Positions 1-9,119 of a stretch of 64,000 nucleotides of DNA are shown piece by piece. The notes beneath the pieces are model-generated. The model did not search any database, was not told where the DNA came from, and saw only the letters and a list, made by a program, of their open reading frames with translations. This DNA is from Hyphomicrobiales bacterium. Lineage in GTDB: Bacteria; Pseudomonadota; Alphaproteobacteria; Rhizobiales; Beijerinckiaceae. A program made the translations under genes and the position numbers. Every line of letters starts with the position of its first letter. Position 1 is the first letter of the stretch. The stretch spans positions 62,001 through 126,000 of the forward strand of contig CAKNFP010000002.1 of the NCBI GenBank assembly GCA_930633525.1, in the 5' to 3' direction.

Positions 1-1106
1 TCAAGGCGCCGATGCTCGATATCCATACCGTCGGCGCAGGCGGCGGTTCGATCGCCCATATCGACACGGGCGGGCTCCTGAAGGTCGGCCCGCAGAGCTG
101 CGGCGCTTTCCCCGGCCCGGTCTGCTACGACAAGGGCCAGGCGGAGCCGGCGGTGACGGACGCCAATGTCGTCCTGCAGACCCTGAACCCGACGCATCTG
201 CTCGCAGGCCGCATGGCGATCCGCCAGGATCTCTCGAAGGCGGCGATCGGACGCCTGGCCGAGAAGCTCGGCATGGATCTCATGGCGACGGCGCAGGGCA
301 TCATTTCGGTGGTAACGGCGAATATGGCGCGCGCCATCCGCGTCATCTCCGTGCAGCGCGGCCATGATCCGCGCGACTATGCGCTCGCCGCCTTCGGCGG
401 TGCAGGGCCGCTGCATGCCGCGCGGCTGGCGCGCGAGCTCGATATGAAGCGTATCCTGGTGCCGCGCTACCCCGGCATCCTCTGTGCCATGGGGCTCCTG
501 CTCACCGATCTGCGCGCGGATTTCGCGACGACGCGGCTGATGGTGTTGAAGACCGATATCCTGCCCACAATCGAGGAAGCCTTCGCCGGCCTCATCAAGG
601 ATGGCGACGGCTGGCTCGAAAACGAGGGCATCCTGCCCGCCTCCCGCCGCCTGACGCGCACCGTCGACATGCGCTACCAGGGTCAGAATTACGAACTCTC
701 GATCCCGCTGCCGGATGGACCGGTCACCAAGGCAACGCTCGATGCGCTGGCCGCCGGTTTCGAGGCCGCCCACAAGCGCATGTACGGCTTCATCGCCGAG
801 GGTGAGACCATCCAGCTCGTGACCTTCCGCGTCGAGGCCGCAGGTGTCGTCCGCAAGGCCCGCTTCGAGCCGATGACCGACCAGGGTGCGGATGCGTCCT
901 CGGCGCGGGTTGGATCGCGCGAGGTCTGGATGCCCGAGGCGGGCGGCTTCGTGACATGCCCCGTCTATTCTCGTGAAGCCCTCGCCACGGGCAACCGCAT
1001 CGAGGGGCCGGCCATCGTCGAGCAGATGGACACGACCACCGTCGTGCTCCCCGGCATGAAGGCCCACGTCGACCCCTATCTCAACCTGATCCTGGAAGAC
1101 GCATGA
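1..1106 (+). CDS. Hydantoinase/oxoprolinase family protein, A subunit (C-terminal half, partial)
   Basis: The reading frame is already open at the left edge, so the N-terminal half lies outside the window; about 367 of a usual ~690 residues are present. The glycine-rich motif GAGGGSIA lies near the left end, and AAFGGAGPLHAARLA follows about 110 residues later. Both are typical of HyuA/OplA-type ATP-dependent hydrolases of hydantoins, N-methylhydantoin or 5-oxoproline (family knowledge). The enzyme would work in the cytoplasm with the B subunit, whose ATG overlaps this stop codon (ATGA at 1103-1106), so the pair is translationally coupled. The true substrate cannot be told from sequence. The family call is firm. 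Confidence 0.93.
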   Translation, partial: KAPMLDIHTVGAGGGSIAHIDTGGLLKVGPQSCGAFPGPVCYDKGQAEPAVTDANVVLQTLNPTHLLAGRMAIRQDLSKAAIGRLAEKLGMDLMATAQGIISVVTANMARAIRVISVQRGHDPRDYALAAFGGAGPLHAARLARELDMKRILVPRYPGILCAMGLLLTDLRADFATTRLMVLKTDILPTIEEAFAGLIKDGDGWLENEGILPASRRLTRTVDMRYQGQNYELSIPLPDGPVTKATLDALAAGFEAAHKRMYGFIAEGETIQLVTFRVEAAGVVRKARFEPMTDQGADASSARVGSREVWMPEAGGFVTCPVYSREALATGNRIEGPAIVEQMDTTTVVLPGMKAHVDPYLNLILEDA

Positions 1107-2749
1107 ACCAGCTTGTCGCCTCCCGCCAGCGCGTGGCGATCGATCCGATCACCGTCGAGGTCATCGGCAGCGCGCTCTCCTCCATCGTGGAAGAGATGGG
1201 CGAGGCTCTCGTCCGCGCCAGCTATTCCACCAATATCAAGGAGCGCCGCGACTGCTCGACGGCTCTGTTCACGATCAACGGCGAGACGCTCTGCCAGGCT
1301 GAGCACATCCCGATGCATCTCGGCTCGTTCCTCGCCATGATCCCGCTGATCACCAGGCGATTTCCCGTGGCCGAAATGCAGCCTGGCGACGTCTTCATCG
1401 GCAATGACGCCTATGAGGGCGGCGGTACCCATCTGCCGGATATCGTGCTCGCGGAGCCGATCTTTTTCGAGACGGAGATCGTGGCCTGGGCGATCAACAC
1501 CGCCCACCATTCCGATTTCGCCGATCGCGGCCACGCGCATATCTATCAGGAGGGCATCCGCATCCCGCCGATCCGGCTTTACCGGGCCGGCACACTGCAA
1601 AAAGACGTGCAGGATCTCATCCTGCTCAACTGCCAGGTGCCGCGCGAGCGCCTGTCGGACCTGCGCGCCCAGATGGCGGCCAACCGTCTCGGTGTGCAGC
1701 GCATGCAGGCGCTGTGCGAGAAATACGGCCGGGATATCGTATTGTCCGCTGGCGACGCGCTGATGGACTATGCCGAACGCAAGATGCGCGCGGGCATTTC
1801 GACCATTCCGGACGGGACCTATACTTTCGCGGATGTCTATGACAATCCCGAATTCGACGGCGAGGTGCCGCTGTCCATTTCGGTGACTGTCGATGGCGAC
1901 GCGATGCGTCTCCATTTCGATGCGCCGCCGCAGATGCGCGCCGGCTTCAACATGACCTATACCGCGCTTCTCTCGACGGTCTATTATGCCGTGAAGACCG
2001 TCGTCGACCCGACCATCCTGCCGAATGCCGGCCTTTCGCGCGCGCTGACGGTGACGGCGCCCGTCGGCACCGTCGTCAATGCCAAAGCGCCAGCTGCGGT
2101 ATTCAACCGCATCGGCCCAAGCCAGCGTGTCGTCGATCTCGTGCACGGGGCCCTCGCCAAGGCGGTGCCGGAACGGGTGACGGCCGCCTGCTGTGGTACG
2201 GTGATGATGGCCTGTTTCAGCGGCGTCCAGCCCACGAGCGGCGATCCTTGGATCTACATCGAGACCATCGGCGGCGGTTTCGGCGCGCGGCCTCACAAGG
2301 ACGGCCTCGACGGGGTCCATGTCCACATGACCAATACGTCGAACCTGCCGGTCGAGGCGCTGGAGGTGGAATATCCGCTGACCGTGCTCCGCTATGAGCT
2401 GGCGGAAGGATCCGGCGGTGCCGGGCGTTATCGCGGCGGCCTCGGGCTGCGCCGCGTTTATCGCGCCGAAGCCGATTGCCGGATCGAGTTCGATACTTCG
2501 CGCATCCGCTCGCAGCCCTGGGGCCTCTTCGGCGGCGGCAAGGCAACCGGCTCGCATCTTGATCTCGGCGAGGGCGCGAAGCCCCTTCTGCTGGGGCAGG
2601 GCGAGCTCGACCGCGGACAGATCGTCACCATCCAGACGCCGGGCGGCGGCGGCTACGGCCCGGCGACGGAGCGCTCGCGTGAGGCAATTGCCCGCGATGT
2701 GGCTGATGGCACGATCACAGCCGAGGCGGCGGAGGCCATCTATGGCTGA
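1103..2749 (+). CDS. Hydantoinase/oxoprolinase family protein, B subunit (first copy)
   Basis: 548 residues, the normal length for HyuB. Visible family motifs are SYSTNIKERRDCSTALF (about residues 40-56), GDVFIGNDAYEGGGTHLPDI (about 96-115) and a C-terminal TPGGGGYG. HyuB pairs with HyuA to open cyclic amide rings at the expense of ATP (family knowledge). The start overlaps the hyuA stop by 4 nt, and the stop overlaps the start of the ferredoxin-like gene by 8 nt, so all belong to one operon. A second, clearly paralogous B subunit lies at 9120-10784. The substrate is unknown; N-methylhydantoin, hydantoin and 5-oxoproline are the usual options. Confidence 0.92.
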   Translation: MNQLVASRQRVAIDPITVEVIGSALSSIVEEMGEALVRASYSTNIKERRDCSTALFTINGETLCQAEHIPMHLGSFLAMIPLITRRFPVAEMQPGDVFIGNDAYEGGGTHLPDIVLAEPIFFETEIVAWAINTAHHSDFADRGHAHIYQEGIRIPPIRLYRAGTLQKDVQDLILLNCQVPRERLSDLRAQMAANRLGVQRMQALCEKYGRDIVLSAGDALMDYAERKMRAGISTIPDGTYTFADVYDNPEFDGEVPLSISVTVDGDAMRLHFDAPPQMRAGFNMTYTALLSTVYYAVKTVVDPTILPNAGLSRALTVTAPVGTVVNAKAPAAVFNRIGPSQRVVDLVHGALAKAVPERVTAACCGTVMMACFSGVQPTSGDPWIYIETIGGGFGARPHKDGLDGVHVHMTNTSNLPVEALEVEYPLTVLRYELAEGSGGAGRYRGGLGLRRVYRAEADCRIEFDTSRIRSQPWGLFGGGKATGSHLDLGEGAKPLLLGQGELDRGQIVTIQTPGGGGYGPATERSREAIARDVADGTITAEAAEAIYG

Positions 2750-3068
2750 GCGCGCGGCGCTGAAGGCACCCCGCGACGGCGTGTGCGGCGCGGCCATGCG
2801 GATCGTCCGCCTGGCCGAGACCGCCCGCCCTCCGGTCACCTTCACGCTGGACGGTTTGAAGACGGAAGCGCTCGCCGGCGACACGCTGCTCGTGGCGATC
2901 CTCGCCACCGATGGACGTGTCCGCATGAGCGAGTTTGGCGATGGCCCACGTGCTGGTTTCTGCTGGATGGGCGCATGCCAGGATTGCTGGGTCACCGTGC
3001 AGGGCAGGGGGCGCCTGCGCGCCTGCTCCACCCCCGTCGAGGACGGCATGAAGGTGATGCGCACATGA
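2742..3068 (+). CDS. [2Fe-2S]-binding small subunit of a flavin dehydrogenase (HcnA/LhpF-like)
   Basis: 108 residues from the ATG that overlaps the hyuB stop; an in-frame extension upstream would run through hyuB and is rejected. Cysteines 74, 79, 82 and 95 give the C-x4-C-x2-C-x12-C ligand set of plant-type [2Fe-2S] domains. Small proteins of this kind are one subunit of three-part dehydrogenases such as hydrogen cyanide synthase HcnABC, opine oxidase and D-hydroxyproline dehydrogenase (family knowledge). The next two genes encode the other two expected subunits with 4-nt overlaps, so this is very likely the electron-transfer subunit of that complex. Confidence 0.88.
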   Translation: MAERAALKAPRDGVCGAAMRIVRLAETARPPVTFTLDGLKTEALAGDTLLVAILATDGRVRMSEFGDGPRAGFCWMGACQDCWVTVQGRGRLRACSTPVEDGMKVMRT

Positions 3069-4474
3069 GCAGGGACAGCGACAAGCCGCGCATCGCCATC
3101 GTTGGGGCGGGGCCAGCCGGCACCCGGGCGGCGGAGGTTCTGGCCGCTGCCGGATTGCGGCCTGTGGTGATCGACGAGGCGACCGCCAATGGCGGCCGCA
3201 TCTACCAGCACCAGCCCGCAGGCTTTTCCCGTGCACCGGGGACGCTATACGGCTTCGAGGCGAAGAAGGCGCGGGCGGTGCACGGCGCGTTCGACGCTCT
3301 TTCCGGGCGCATCGACTACAGGCCGGGCACGCTTGTCTGGAACATCGGGCAGGGGCAGCTCGATCTCATGCGCGATGGCGACTACGACCGGCTGCCATAT
3401 GACCGACTGATACTCGCGACAGGCGCGATGGATCGGGTCGTCCCGCTGCCCGGCTGGACGCTGCCGGGTGTCACAACGCTCGGCGGCGCGCAGGTCGCCC
3501 TCAAGGCCCAGGGCGTCGGCATCGGGCGGCGGGTCGCCTTCGTCGGCACCGGGCCGCTGCTTTTCCTCGTCGCCTATCAATACGCCAAGGCCGGCGCCAA
3601 CGTCTCTCTTGTGCTCGATACGGCGACCTTCGGGGACAAGGCCTCCGCGACGCCGGGCCTCCTGAATGCGCCGAAAACCTTCGCCAAGGGTCTCTACTAC
3701 TACGGCTGGCTGAGGAGCCACAGCGTCCGCGTCGTCGAGGGCGCCGCTCCATGCGCCATCAGCGGAGAGGGCGGGGTCGCGGCTCTCGCCTGGCGCGATG
3801 CCAAGGGTGTGGAGCGCGAAACCGCTTGTGACGCTGTTGCCGTCGGCTGGGGCCTCAAGCCGGAGACCCAGCTCGCGGATCTCGCCGGTGTCCCCTTCGC
3901 CTACAGCGAACGCCAGCGCGGCTGGCTGCCCGAGGTTGACGCCACCGGCCGCACGCCTCTCGGCACCGTCTATATGGCCGGCGACGGCGTACGCATCGGC
4001 GGCGCCGACGTGGCGGAACTGGCCGGCGCACGAGCCGGCTGGTCCCTGCTGGAGGACATTGGCGTCGCCGTGAACAGGACGGCGATCACACGGATCGACC
4101 GCGACCTCGCGCGCGAGGACCGTTTCCGCCGGGCGGTGGAGAAGGCTGGTCCGTTCCCGGTGGATCTCGCGGCCGGCGTCGCCGATGAGACGGTGCTTTG
4201 CCGCTGCGAGCGAATTACAGCCGGAGAACTGCGCGCGACCGCCCGCGAGGAAGTTCGACTCGCCGCGCCCGAGGTCAACCGCGCCAAGGCCTTCACGCGT
4301 ATCGGCATGGGCCGTTGCCAGGGGCGGGTCTGTGGCCCGGCGGCAGCGGAAGTCCTGGCGGCCGCGCTCGGCTGCCCCTTGCCGGAGGTGGGGCGTCTGC
4401 GCGGTCAATCGCCTGTCAAGCCCATACCGATACGCGCGGATGCCGGCGCTGTGCTCAGGGCGAAGGCATCATGA
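3065..4474 (+). CDS. NAD(P)/FAD-dependent oxidoreductase with BFD-like [2Fe-2S] domain (HcnB/LhpE-like subunit)
   Basis: 469 residues starting at the ATG inside the ATGA overlap. The N-terminus has the dinucleotide motif IVGAGPAG (residues 12-19), the middle has a second nucleotide-binding region (VAFVGTGPLLFL), and the C-terminus has a BFD-type iron-sulfur domain with C379, C381, C418 and C423 (CRCE...GRCQGRVCG). This domain order matches HcnB and the middle subunit of D-hydroxyproline dehydrogenase. It would pass electrons between the DAO-like catalytic subunit and the quinone pool or an acceptor (inference). It sits between its two probable partners, overlapping each by 4 nt. Confidence 0.9.
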   Translation: MSRDSDKPRIAIVGAGPAGTRAAEVLAAAGLRPVVIDEATANGGRIYQHQPAGFSRAPGTLYGFEAKKARAVHGAFDALSGRIDYRPGTLVWNIGQGQLDLMRDGDYDRLPYDRLILATGAMDRVVPLPGWTLPGVTTLGGAQVALKAQGVGIGRRVAFVGTGPLLFLVAYQYAKAGANVSLVLDTATFGDKASATPGLLNAPKTFAKGLYYYGWLRSHSVRVVEGAAPCAISGEGGVAALAWRDAKGVERETACDAVAVGWGLKPETQLADLAGVPFAYSERQRGWLPEVDATGRTPLGTVYMAGDGVRIGGADVAELAGARAGWSLLEDIGVAVNRTAITRIDRDLAREDRFRRAVEKAGPFPVDLAAGVADETVLCRCERITAGELRATAREEVRLAAPEVNRAKAFTRIGMGRCQGRVCGPAAAEVLAAALGCPLPEVGRLRGQSPVKPIPIRADAGAVLRAKAS

Positions 4475-5610
4475 GCGCCCTGTCCTCACCCCAGGAAGCC
4501 GACGTGTTGATCGTCGGCGGCGGCGGTGCCGGCACGTCGGCGGCGCTGCACCTCGCGCTGCGCGGGACCAAGGTGATCCTGCTCGAGCGCGGCCAGATCG
4601 GCGGCCAGGCCTCCGGCGTTAATTACGGTGGCGTGCGCCAGCAAGGACGGCATCCAGCGGAACTGCCGATAGCCCGGCGTTCCCGGGAGATATGGGGACG
4701 ACTGCCCGAGCTCATCGGCAGTGATGCGGAATTCGAGAACACGGGCCACCTCAAGCTCGCCCGTAACGCCGAGGAGGAGGCGGATCTCGTCGCCTATCTC
4801 GATGTGGCGCGTGACTATGGGCTGCCGCTTCATTTCATGGGCAACAATGAAGTTCATGAGACCTATCCTTTCCTCGGGCAGGCAATCGTCGCGGGCTCCT
4901 TCGCGCCCGAGGACGGTGTGGCCAATCCCCGTTTGCTCGCGCCGGGCATCGCTCATGCGGCGCGGGCCGCCGGGGCCGCCATTCGCGAGTTTATGAACGT
5001 CGACCGTATCCAGCATGACGGTGCGGGCTTCGTCGCCGAGGCCGGCGGCGAAACCTTCCGCGCGCCCGTGATGATCAATACGGCTGGCTTTTGGGGCGGG
5101 GCGATCGCTGAGCAGTTCGGCGAGCCGGTACCGGTTTCGCCCTTCAATCCGAACATGCTGGTCTCGGAGCCGATGCCCTATTTCATCGTGCCCAATCTCG
5201 GCGTGGTCGGCGGCAACGTCTACCTGCGCCAGACCCGGCGCGGCAACATCGTCTTCGGCGGCGGCTACGGTATCAGTGACCCGTCCGTGCCATGGTCGCG
5301 CCCCCTGCCGGAGGTCAGCCGCGAGATCATGGGACTGGCTATCCAGCTTGTGCCGGCACTCGCCTCAGCGACGGTCATCCGCTCGTGGACGGGCATCGAC
5401 GGCGAGATGCCCGACCATATCCCCGTGATCGGGCCGAGTCGGACGACCGCCAATCTGTTTCACGCCTTCGGCTTCTCGGGGCATGGCTTCCAGCTCGGTC
5501 CCGCCATCGGATCTATCCTCGCCGAGCTCATCCTCGACGGCCAGACCGAAATCCCCCTGGAAGCCTTCCGAATCGACCGTTTTGCCGACGCCGCCGAGGC
5601 GGTTCAGTGA
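4471..5610 (+). CDS. DAO-family FAD-dependent oxidoreductase, catalytic subunit (HcnC/LhpB-like)
   Basis: 379 residues. The FAD-binding motif VGGGGAG lies at residues 15-21, and the C-terminal FSGHGFQLGP is the usual second FAD contact of glycine oxidase, sarcosine oxidase and D-amino acid dehydrogenases. The start overlaps the preceding gene by ATGA, so the upstream in-frame extension is rejected. With the two genes before it, this makes a heterotrimeric amino- or imino-acid dehydrogenase, probably attached to the inner face of the membrane. Substrate candidates are glycine-like, D-amino or cyclic imino acids; sequence alone does not decide. A clear paralogue lies at 13637-14806. Confidence 0.88.
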   Translation: MSALSSPQEADVLIVGGGGAGTSAALHLALRGTKVILLERGQIGGQASGVNYGGVRQQGRHPAELPIARRSREIWGRLPELIGSDAEFENTGHLKLARNAEEEADLVAYLDVARDYGLPLHFMGNNEVHETYPFLGQAIVAGSFAPEDGVANPRLLAPGIAHAARAAGAAIREFMNVDRIQHDGAGFVAEAGGETFRAPVMINTAGFWGGAIAEQFGEPVPVSPFNPNMLVSEPMPYFIVPNLGVVGGNVYLRQTRRGNIVFGGGYGISDPSVPWSRPLPEVSREIMGLAIQLVPALASATVIRSWTGIDGEMPDHIPVIGPSRTTANLFHAFGFSGHGFQLGPAIGSILAELILDGQTEIPLEAFRIDRFADAAEAVQ

Positions 5611-5627
5611 CAATGAGGAGAGACACC

Positions 5628-7151
5628 ATGCAGCTTACTCGCCGTAGTCTCATCGCCGCTGGCATCGCGCTCCCCTGTCTGGGAACGACGCGCGGCTTCG
5701 CGGCCGGCAAGGAGACCTTGACCTTCGGCCTGTCCGCCTATCCCGGCGCCTTTTCCGTATGGGGGCAGGTGGGAACCGCCGCCACCACCGTGAAGCTGAT
5801 GACGCATCGAGGCCTGCTGTCCTTCGACCACAAGGGAGAGATCCAGCCTGAGATCGCAGAAAGCTTCGCACGTGCGGGTGATGCGGGCTGGACCTTCAAG
5901 CTGCGTGAGGCCTTCTTCCACGACGGCCGGCCGGTGACCTCGGCCGACGTGAAGTGGAGCTTCGAGCAGATCGGTCAGGACAATTCCACCGCCTACTACC
6001 GCGCCGTGATGCAAGGCGTGCAAGCCATCGAGACGCCCGATGCGCGAACAGTGACCATCGTCATGAAGGAGCCGTTGTCGACGCTGCCGCTCATTCTCGC
6101 CATGCCGCATATGATGATCGTGCCGAAGGACACAACATTTGAGCGCAGCACCCTGCCGATGGGCGCCGGCCCCTACAAGCTCGTCCGCCAAGAACGCGGT
6201 GTCGCGCTGGATTTCGAGCGCTTCGACAAGTTCTACAAGCCGGGCCTGCCGAAGATGGCGAAGCTGCGCATGGTCGCCTATGCGGACGAGACCTTGCGGG
6301 TTTCCGCCCTGAAATCCGGGGATGTCGATCTCATCGAATATGTGCCCTGGCAGGCGATGGCGGAAATCGAGGCGGACAAGGCGTTCAAGCTCGAAACGAC
6401 GCTCGGTCCGTTCATGTACCTGACCTTCAATGGTCAGTCCGGGCCGTTCGCCGACAAGCGCGTCCGCCAGGCCGTCGCCTACGGCGTCAAGCGTGACGAC
6501 ATCGTCAAGAGTGCGTTCTTCGGTCGGGGTGGGCTGCTCGAGGGAATGCCGCTGGCCAAGGAGAGCCCGTTCTATGACCCGGCGACCGCAAACCATTTCG
6601 CGTTCAATCCCGCGAAGGCCAAGGCTTTGCTTGCGGAGGCCGGCCATCCCAACGGCTTTGCCTGCAAGCTTTTGTCCAACGCGCAATATGGCATGCATCG
6701 CTCGACGGCCGAGGTCGTCCAGCAAAGTCTCGCGGCGATCGGAATCCAGGCCGAGCTGAACCTGCCCGACTATGCGACCTATACGACGCTGGGCAATCGC
6801 GGCCAGTACGATATGGCCGTGGTGGGCAATACGGCCGACTATAACGATCCTGACGGGTTGGCCTCGCTGATCGACGGGTCACTGCCGGTGTCGTTCGTGC
6901 GCAGCTTCAAGCTCGACGTGCCGGAGATCCACACGCTTTTCGCCGAGGGACGGCGGACATTCGAGACCGAAGCGCGCAAGGCCGTCTACAAGAAGCTCGA
7001 GACGGCCTTCCTCGATCAGGTGCCCATGGCGCCGCTGGCCTGGCGTGAGCAGGGCTATGCGATGAAAGCGGCCGTCGACGGCTTCGTGAACCTGCCGAGC
7101 CAGCTCACCTTCTTCTCAGGCATGACGCTGGAAACGACAGCCATCGCCTGA
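5628..7151 (+). CDS. ABC transporter substrate-binding protein, dipeptide/oligopeptide type (SBP family 5, first copy)
   Basis: 507 residues from the ATG at 5628, which has a good Shine-Dalgarno (GAGGAGAG) 5-6 nt upstream; a weaker ATG lies 15 nt earlier. The N-terminus MQLTRRSLIAAG is Tat-like (twin arginine at 5-6) with likely cleavage after FAA near residue 26. The body has the family pattern for DppA/OppA-type periplasmic receptors: ADVKWSFEQI, MGAGPYKLV, and VRQAVAYGVKRDDIV. It precedes two permeases and would deliver an amino acid, peptide or hydantoin-like ligand. No ATPase gene for this transporter is inside the window. Confidence 0.93.
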   Translation: MQLTRRSLIAAGIALPCLGTTRGFAAGKETLTFGLSAYPGAFSVWGQVGTAATTVKLMTHRGLLSFDHKGEIQPEIAESFARAGDAGWTFKLREAFFHDGRPVTSADVKWSFEQIGQDNSTAYYRAVMQGVQAIETPDARTVTIVMKEPLSTLPLILAMPHMMIVPKDTTFERSTLPMGAGPYKLVRQERGVALDFERFDKFYKPGLPKMAKLRMVAYADETLRVSALKSGDVDLIEYVPWQAMAEIEADKAFKLETTLGPFMYLTFNGQSGPFADKRVRQAVAYGVKRDDIVKSAFFGRGGLLEGMPLAKESPFYDPATANHFAFNPAKAKALLAEAGHPNGFACKLLSNAQYGMHRSTAEVVQQSLAAIGIQAELNLPDYATYTTLGNRGQYDMAVVGNTADYNDPDGLASLIDGSLPVSFVRSFKLDVPEIHTLFAEGRRTFETEARKAVYKKLETAFLDQVPMAPLAWREQGYAMKAAVDGFVNLPSQLTFFSGMTLETTAIA

Positions 7152-7245
7152 GAAGCGAAATCTGATCCGGGGGGCGCGCCAAGGGGTGCCCGCCGGTACA
7201 GGGACCGCCAACTCCCCCGCTGTCTCGCGATAGGAGTGAGCTGCC

Positions 7246-8196
7246 ATGACATGGTTTCTGCGCCGGATCGGCGTCTCAGTCATCCTGATCTGGATCGTCG
7301 CCAGCATCGTTTTCCTGGCGATCCGCATGGTGCCGGGCGACCCGGCCGAGATTCTGCTGTCGCAGGGCGGTATCGCGCCGGATCCTTCGCTCGTCGCCGA
7401 GATCCACGCCCAGCTCGGGCTCGACAAGCCGTTGCCGGTCCAATACGCCGATCGCTTCGTCGGCCTGTTCCGCGGCGACTTGGGCGAGAGTCTCACGGAT
7501 GGCACGCCGGTCGCCTCCGAGATCATGCGGCGTCTGCCGCGCACGCTGGAACTCATCGCGGTATCGGCCGTCCTGGCGCTCATCTTCGGCATCCCGGCGG
7601 GCCTCATTGCCGCCAACCACCCGGGCGGGTGGCTCGATCGGCTGTCGGGCTGGATGTCGGCGCTTGGCTTGTCCGTGCCCATCTTCGTCGTTGGGACCCT
7701 GCTCGTTCTGGTGTTTTCGCAGACGCTGGGGCTTGTCCCGGCCGGCGGCTACGTGCCGCTGTGGCCGGATCCCGCCCGTCATTTCATGCTCCTGGCGATG
7801 CCGGCCTCCACCATCGCGCTCGGCCTGTTCCCCATCATCTTCCGGATGACGCGGGCCTCGGTGCTCGAGGTGCTGCAGCGCGACTTCGTCCGCACCGCGA
7901 CAGCCAAGGGTCTGTCGCATGGCGCGATCATGTCCCGGCATGTGCTGCGCAACGCCCTCATGCCCGTTGTCACCGTGCTCGGCCTGCAGCTCGGCACGCT
8001 CCTTGGGGGCACCGTACTGGTCGAATATGTCTTCAACTTTCCCGGGATGTCGGGGCTGATGGTCGATGCTGTCAATGCGCGCGATTACCCCTTCGTGGAA
8101 GGGGTCGTTCTGGTCATCGCCATCCTGTTCGTTCTCATCAACCTTGGCGTCGATCTGATCTATGGCGTCCTCGATCCGCGGGTGCGACGCTCATGA
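7246..8196 (+). CDS. ABC transporter permease, DppB/OppB type
   Basis: 316 residues with six hydrophobic segments. The N-terminal signature is typical of DppB: a membrane segment, then RMVPGDPAEILL and an (L)GLDKPLPVQYADR stretch. The cytoplasmic EAA-type loop that contacts the ATPase is seen at HVLRNALMPVVTVLGLQLG, followed by EYVFNFPGMSGLMVDAV. A TAGGAG Shine-Dalgarno lies 8-9 nt before the ATG. It overlaps the next permease by 4 nt, so the two permeases are coupled and form the membrane channel for the binding protein encoded upstream. Confidence 0.94.
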   Translation: MTWFLRRIGVSVILIWIVASIVFLAIRMVPGDPAEILLSQGGIAPDPSLVAEIHAQLGLDKPLPVQYADRFVGLFRGDLGESLTDGTPVASEIMRRLPRTLELIAVSAVLALIFGIPAGLIAANHPGGWLDRLSGWMSALGLSVPIFVVGTLLVLVFSQTLGLVPAGGYVPLWPDPARHFMLLAMPASTIALGLFPIIFRMTRASVLEVLQRDFVRTATAKGLSHGAIMSRHVLRNALMPVVTVLGLQLGTLLGGTVLVEYVFNFPGMSGLMVDAVNARDYPFVEGVVLVIAILFVLINLGVDLIYGVLDPRVRRS

Positions 8197-9059
8197 ACAG
8201 GCTACGCGTTCCCCTTTTCATCGCCATCGCATTTGTGGTCGTTGTCCTGCTTGTGCCGGTGCTCGGCCTCCAGGACCCGACCGCGATGAATATCGCGGGC
8301 CGCTTCGCCGGACCTTCCGCGGCCCATTGGCTGGGGCAGGATGAGTATGGCCGCGATGTCTTCTCGCGCCTGCTCTGGGGCGCGCGCATCTCCTTGTTCG
8401 TGGCTCTGTCGGCTTCGCTCATCGCCTGCGTCATCGGTGTCACGCTGGGCCTTCTCGGCGGCTATCTCAGGGGCTGGGCGGAGTTGTTCTGTATCCGCAG
8501 CATGGATGTGGTCCTGTGCTTCCCGCCGCTTCTGCTGGCCCTGCTCGTCGTGACATTGGCAGGGCCGGGCGCGGGCACCCTCATCCCCACGCTCGCCATC
8601 GTCTATCTGCCGGGCTTCGTGCGCGTGACCTATGCGGGCGTGCTGCAGGTGCGCAACCAGGACTATGTCGACGCCATGCAGGTCATTGGCGCCGGGCGGA
8701 CGCGCATCATGTTGCGCACGATACTCCCTAACATCATGGGGCCGGTGATCGTGCAAGTCAGCCTCGCGACCGCCGCGGCGATCATGCTGGAGTCGGGGTT
8801 GTCCTTCCTCGGGCTCGGCGTGGTGCCGCCGACACCGTCCTGGGGACTGATGATCGGTGCGGCGCGTGCCACGATGGCTCAATCGCCGCTGCTGCTGATC
8901 TGGCCCTGTCTCGCGCTGAGCCTGACCGTGCTGCTGCTCAACGCACTCTGCGACGGCTTGCGGGATGTGCTCGATCCGCGCGGACGCTCCCCTTCGCGCG
9001 CGACGTTTTTCAAGGACGCGTTCTTCGGCCGCCCGCCGCGCGTCGCCAGCCAGCCTTGA
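8193..9059 (+). CDS. ABC transporter permease, DppC/OppC type
   Basis: 288 residues from the ATG in the ATGA overlap with the preceding permease; a longer in-frame reading through that gene is a shadow. It begins with a membrane segment followed by HWLGQDEYGRDVFSRLLWGARISL, the classic DppC signature, and carries the EAA loop VIGAGRTRIMLRTILPNIMGPVIVQVS and ESGLSFLGLGVVPPTPSWG. It completes the channel. The usual DppD/DppF ATPase genes do not follow; a hydantoinase B gene does. The ATPases may lie upstream of the window, or be supplied in trans. Confidence 0.94.
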   Translation: MNRLRVPLFIAIAFVVVVLLVPVLGLQDPTAMNIAGRFAGPSAAHWLGQDEYGRDVFSRLLWGARISLFVALSASLIACVIGVTLGLLGGYLRGWAELFCIRSMDVVLCFPPLLLALLVVTLAGPGAGTLIPTLAIVYLPGFVRVTYAGVLQVRNQDYVDAMQVIGAGRTRIMLRTILPNIMGPVIVQVSLATAAAIMLESGLSFLGLGVVPPTPSWGLMIGAARATMAQSPLLLIWPCLALSLTVLLLNALCDGLRDVLDPRGRSPSRATFFKDAFFGRPPRVASQP

Positions 9060-9119
9060 TCCGGACCGCGGATTTTTCAAGACACCGGTGTCCCCAGCAA
9101 CTTCAGGACAGGCACGACC

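Noticed and set aside
1076..3211. 711-residue open frame antisense to the HyuB and ferredoxin genes
   Set aside because: Its composition is rich in Arg, Ala and His, with no family motifs, and it mirrors well-supported genes; this is a typical GC-rich shadow frame.
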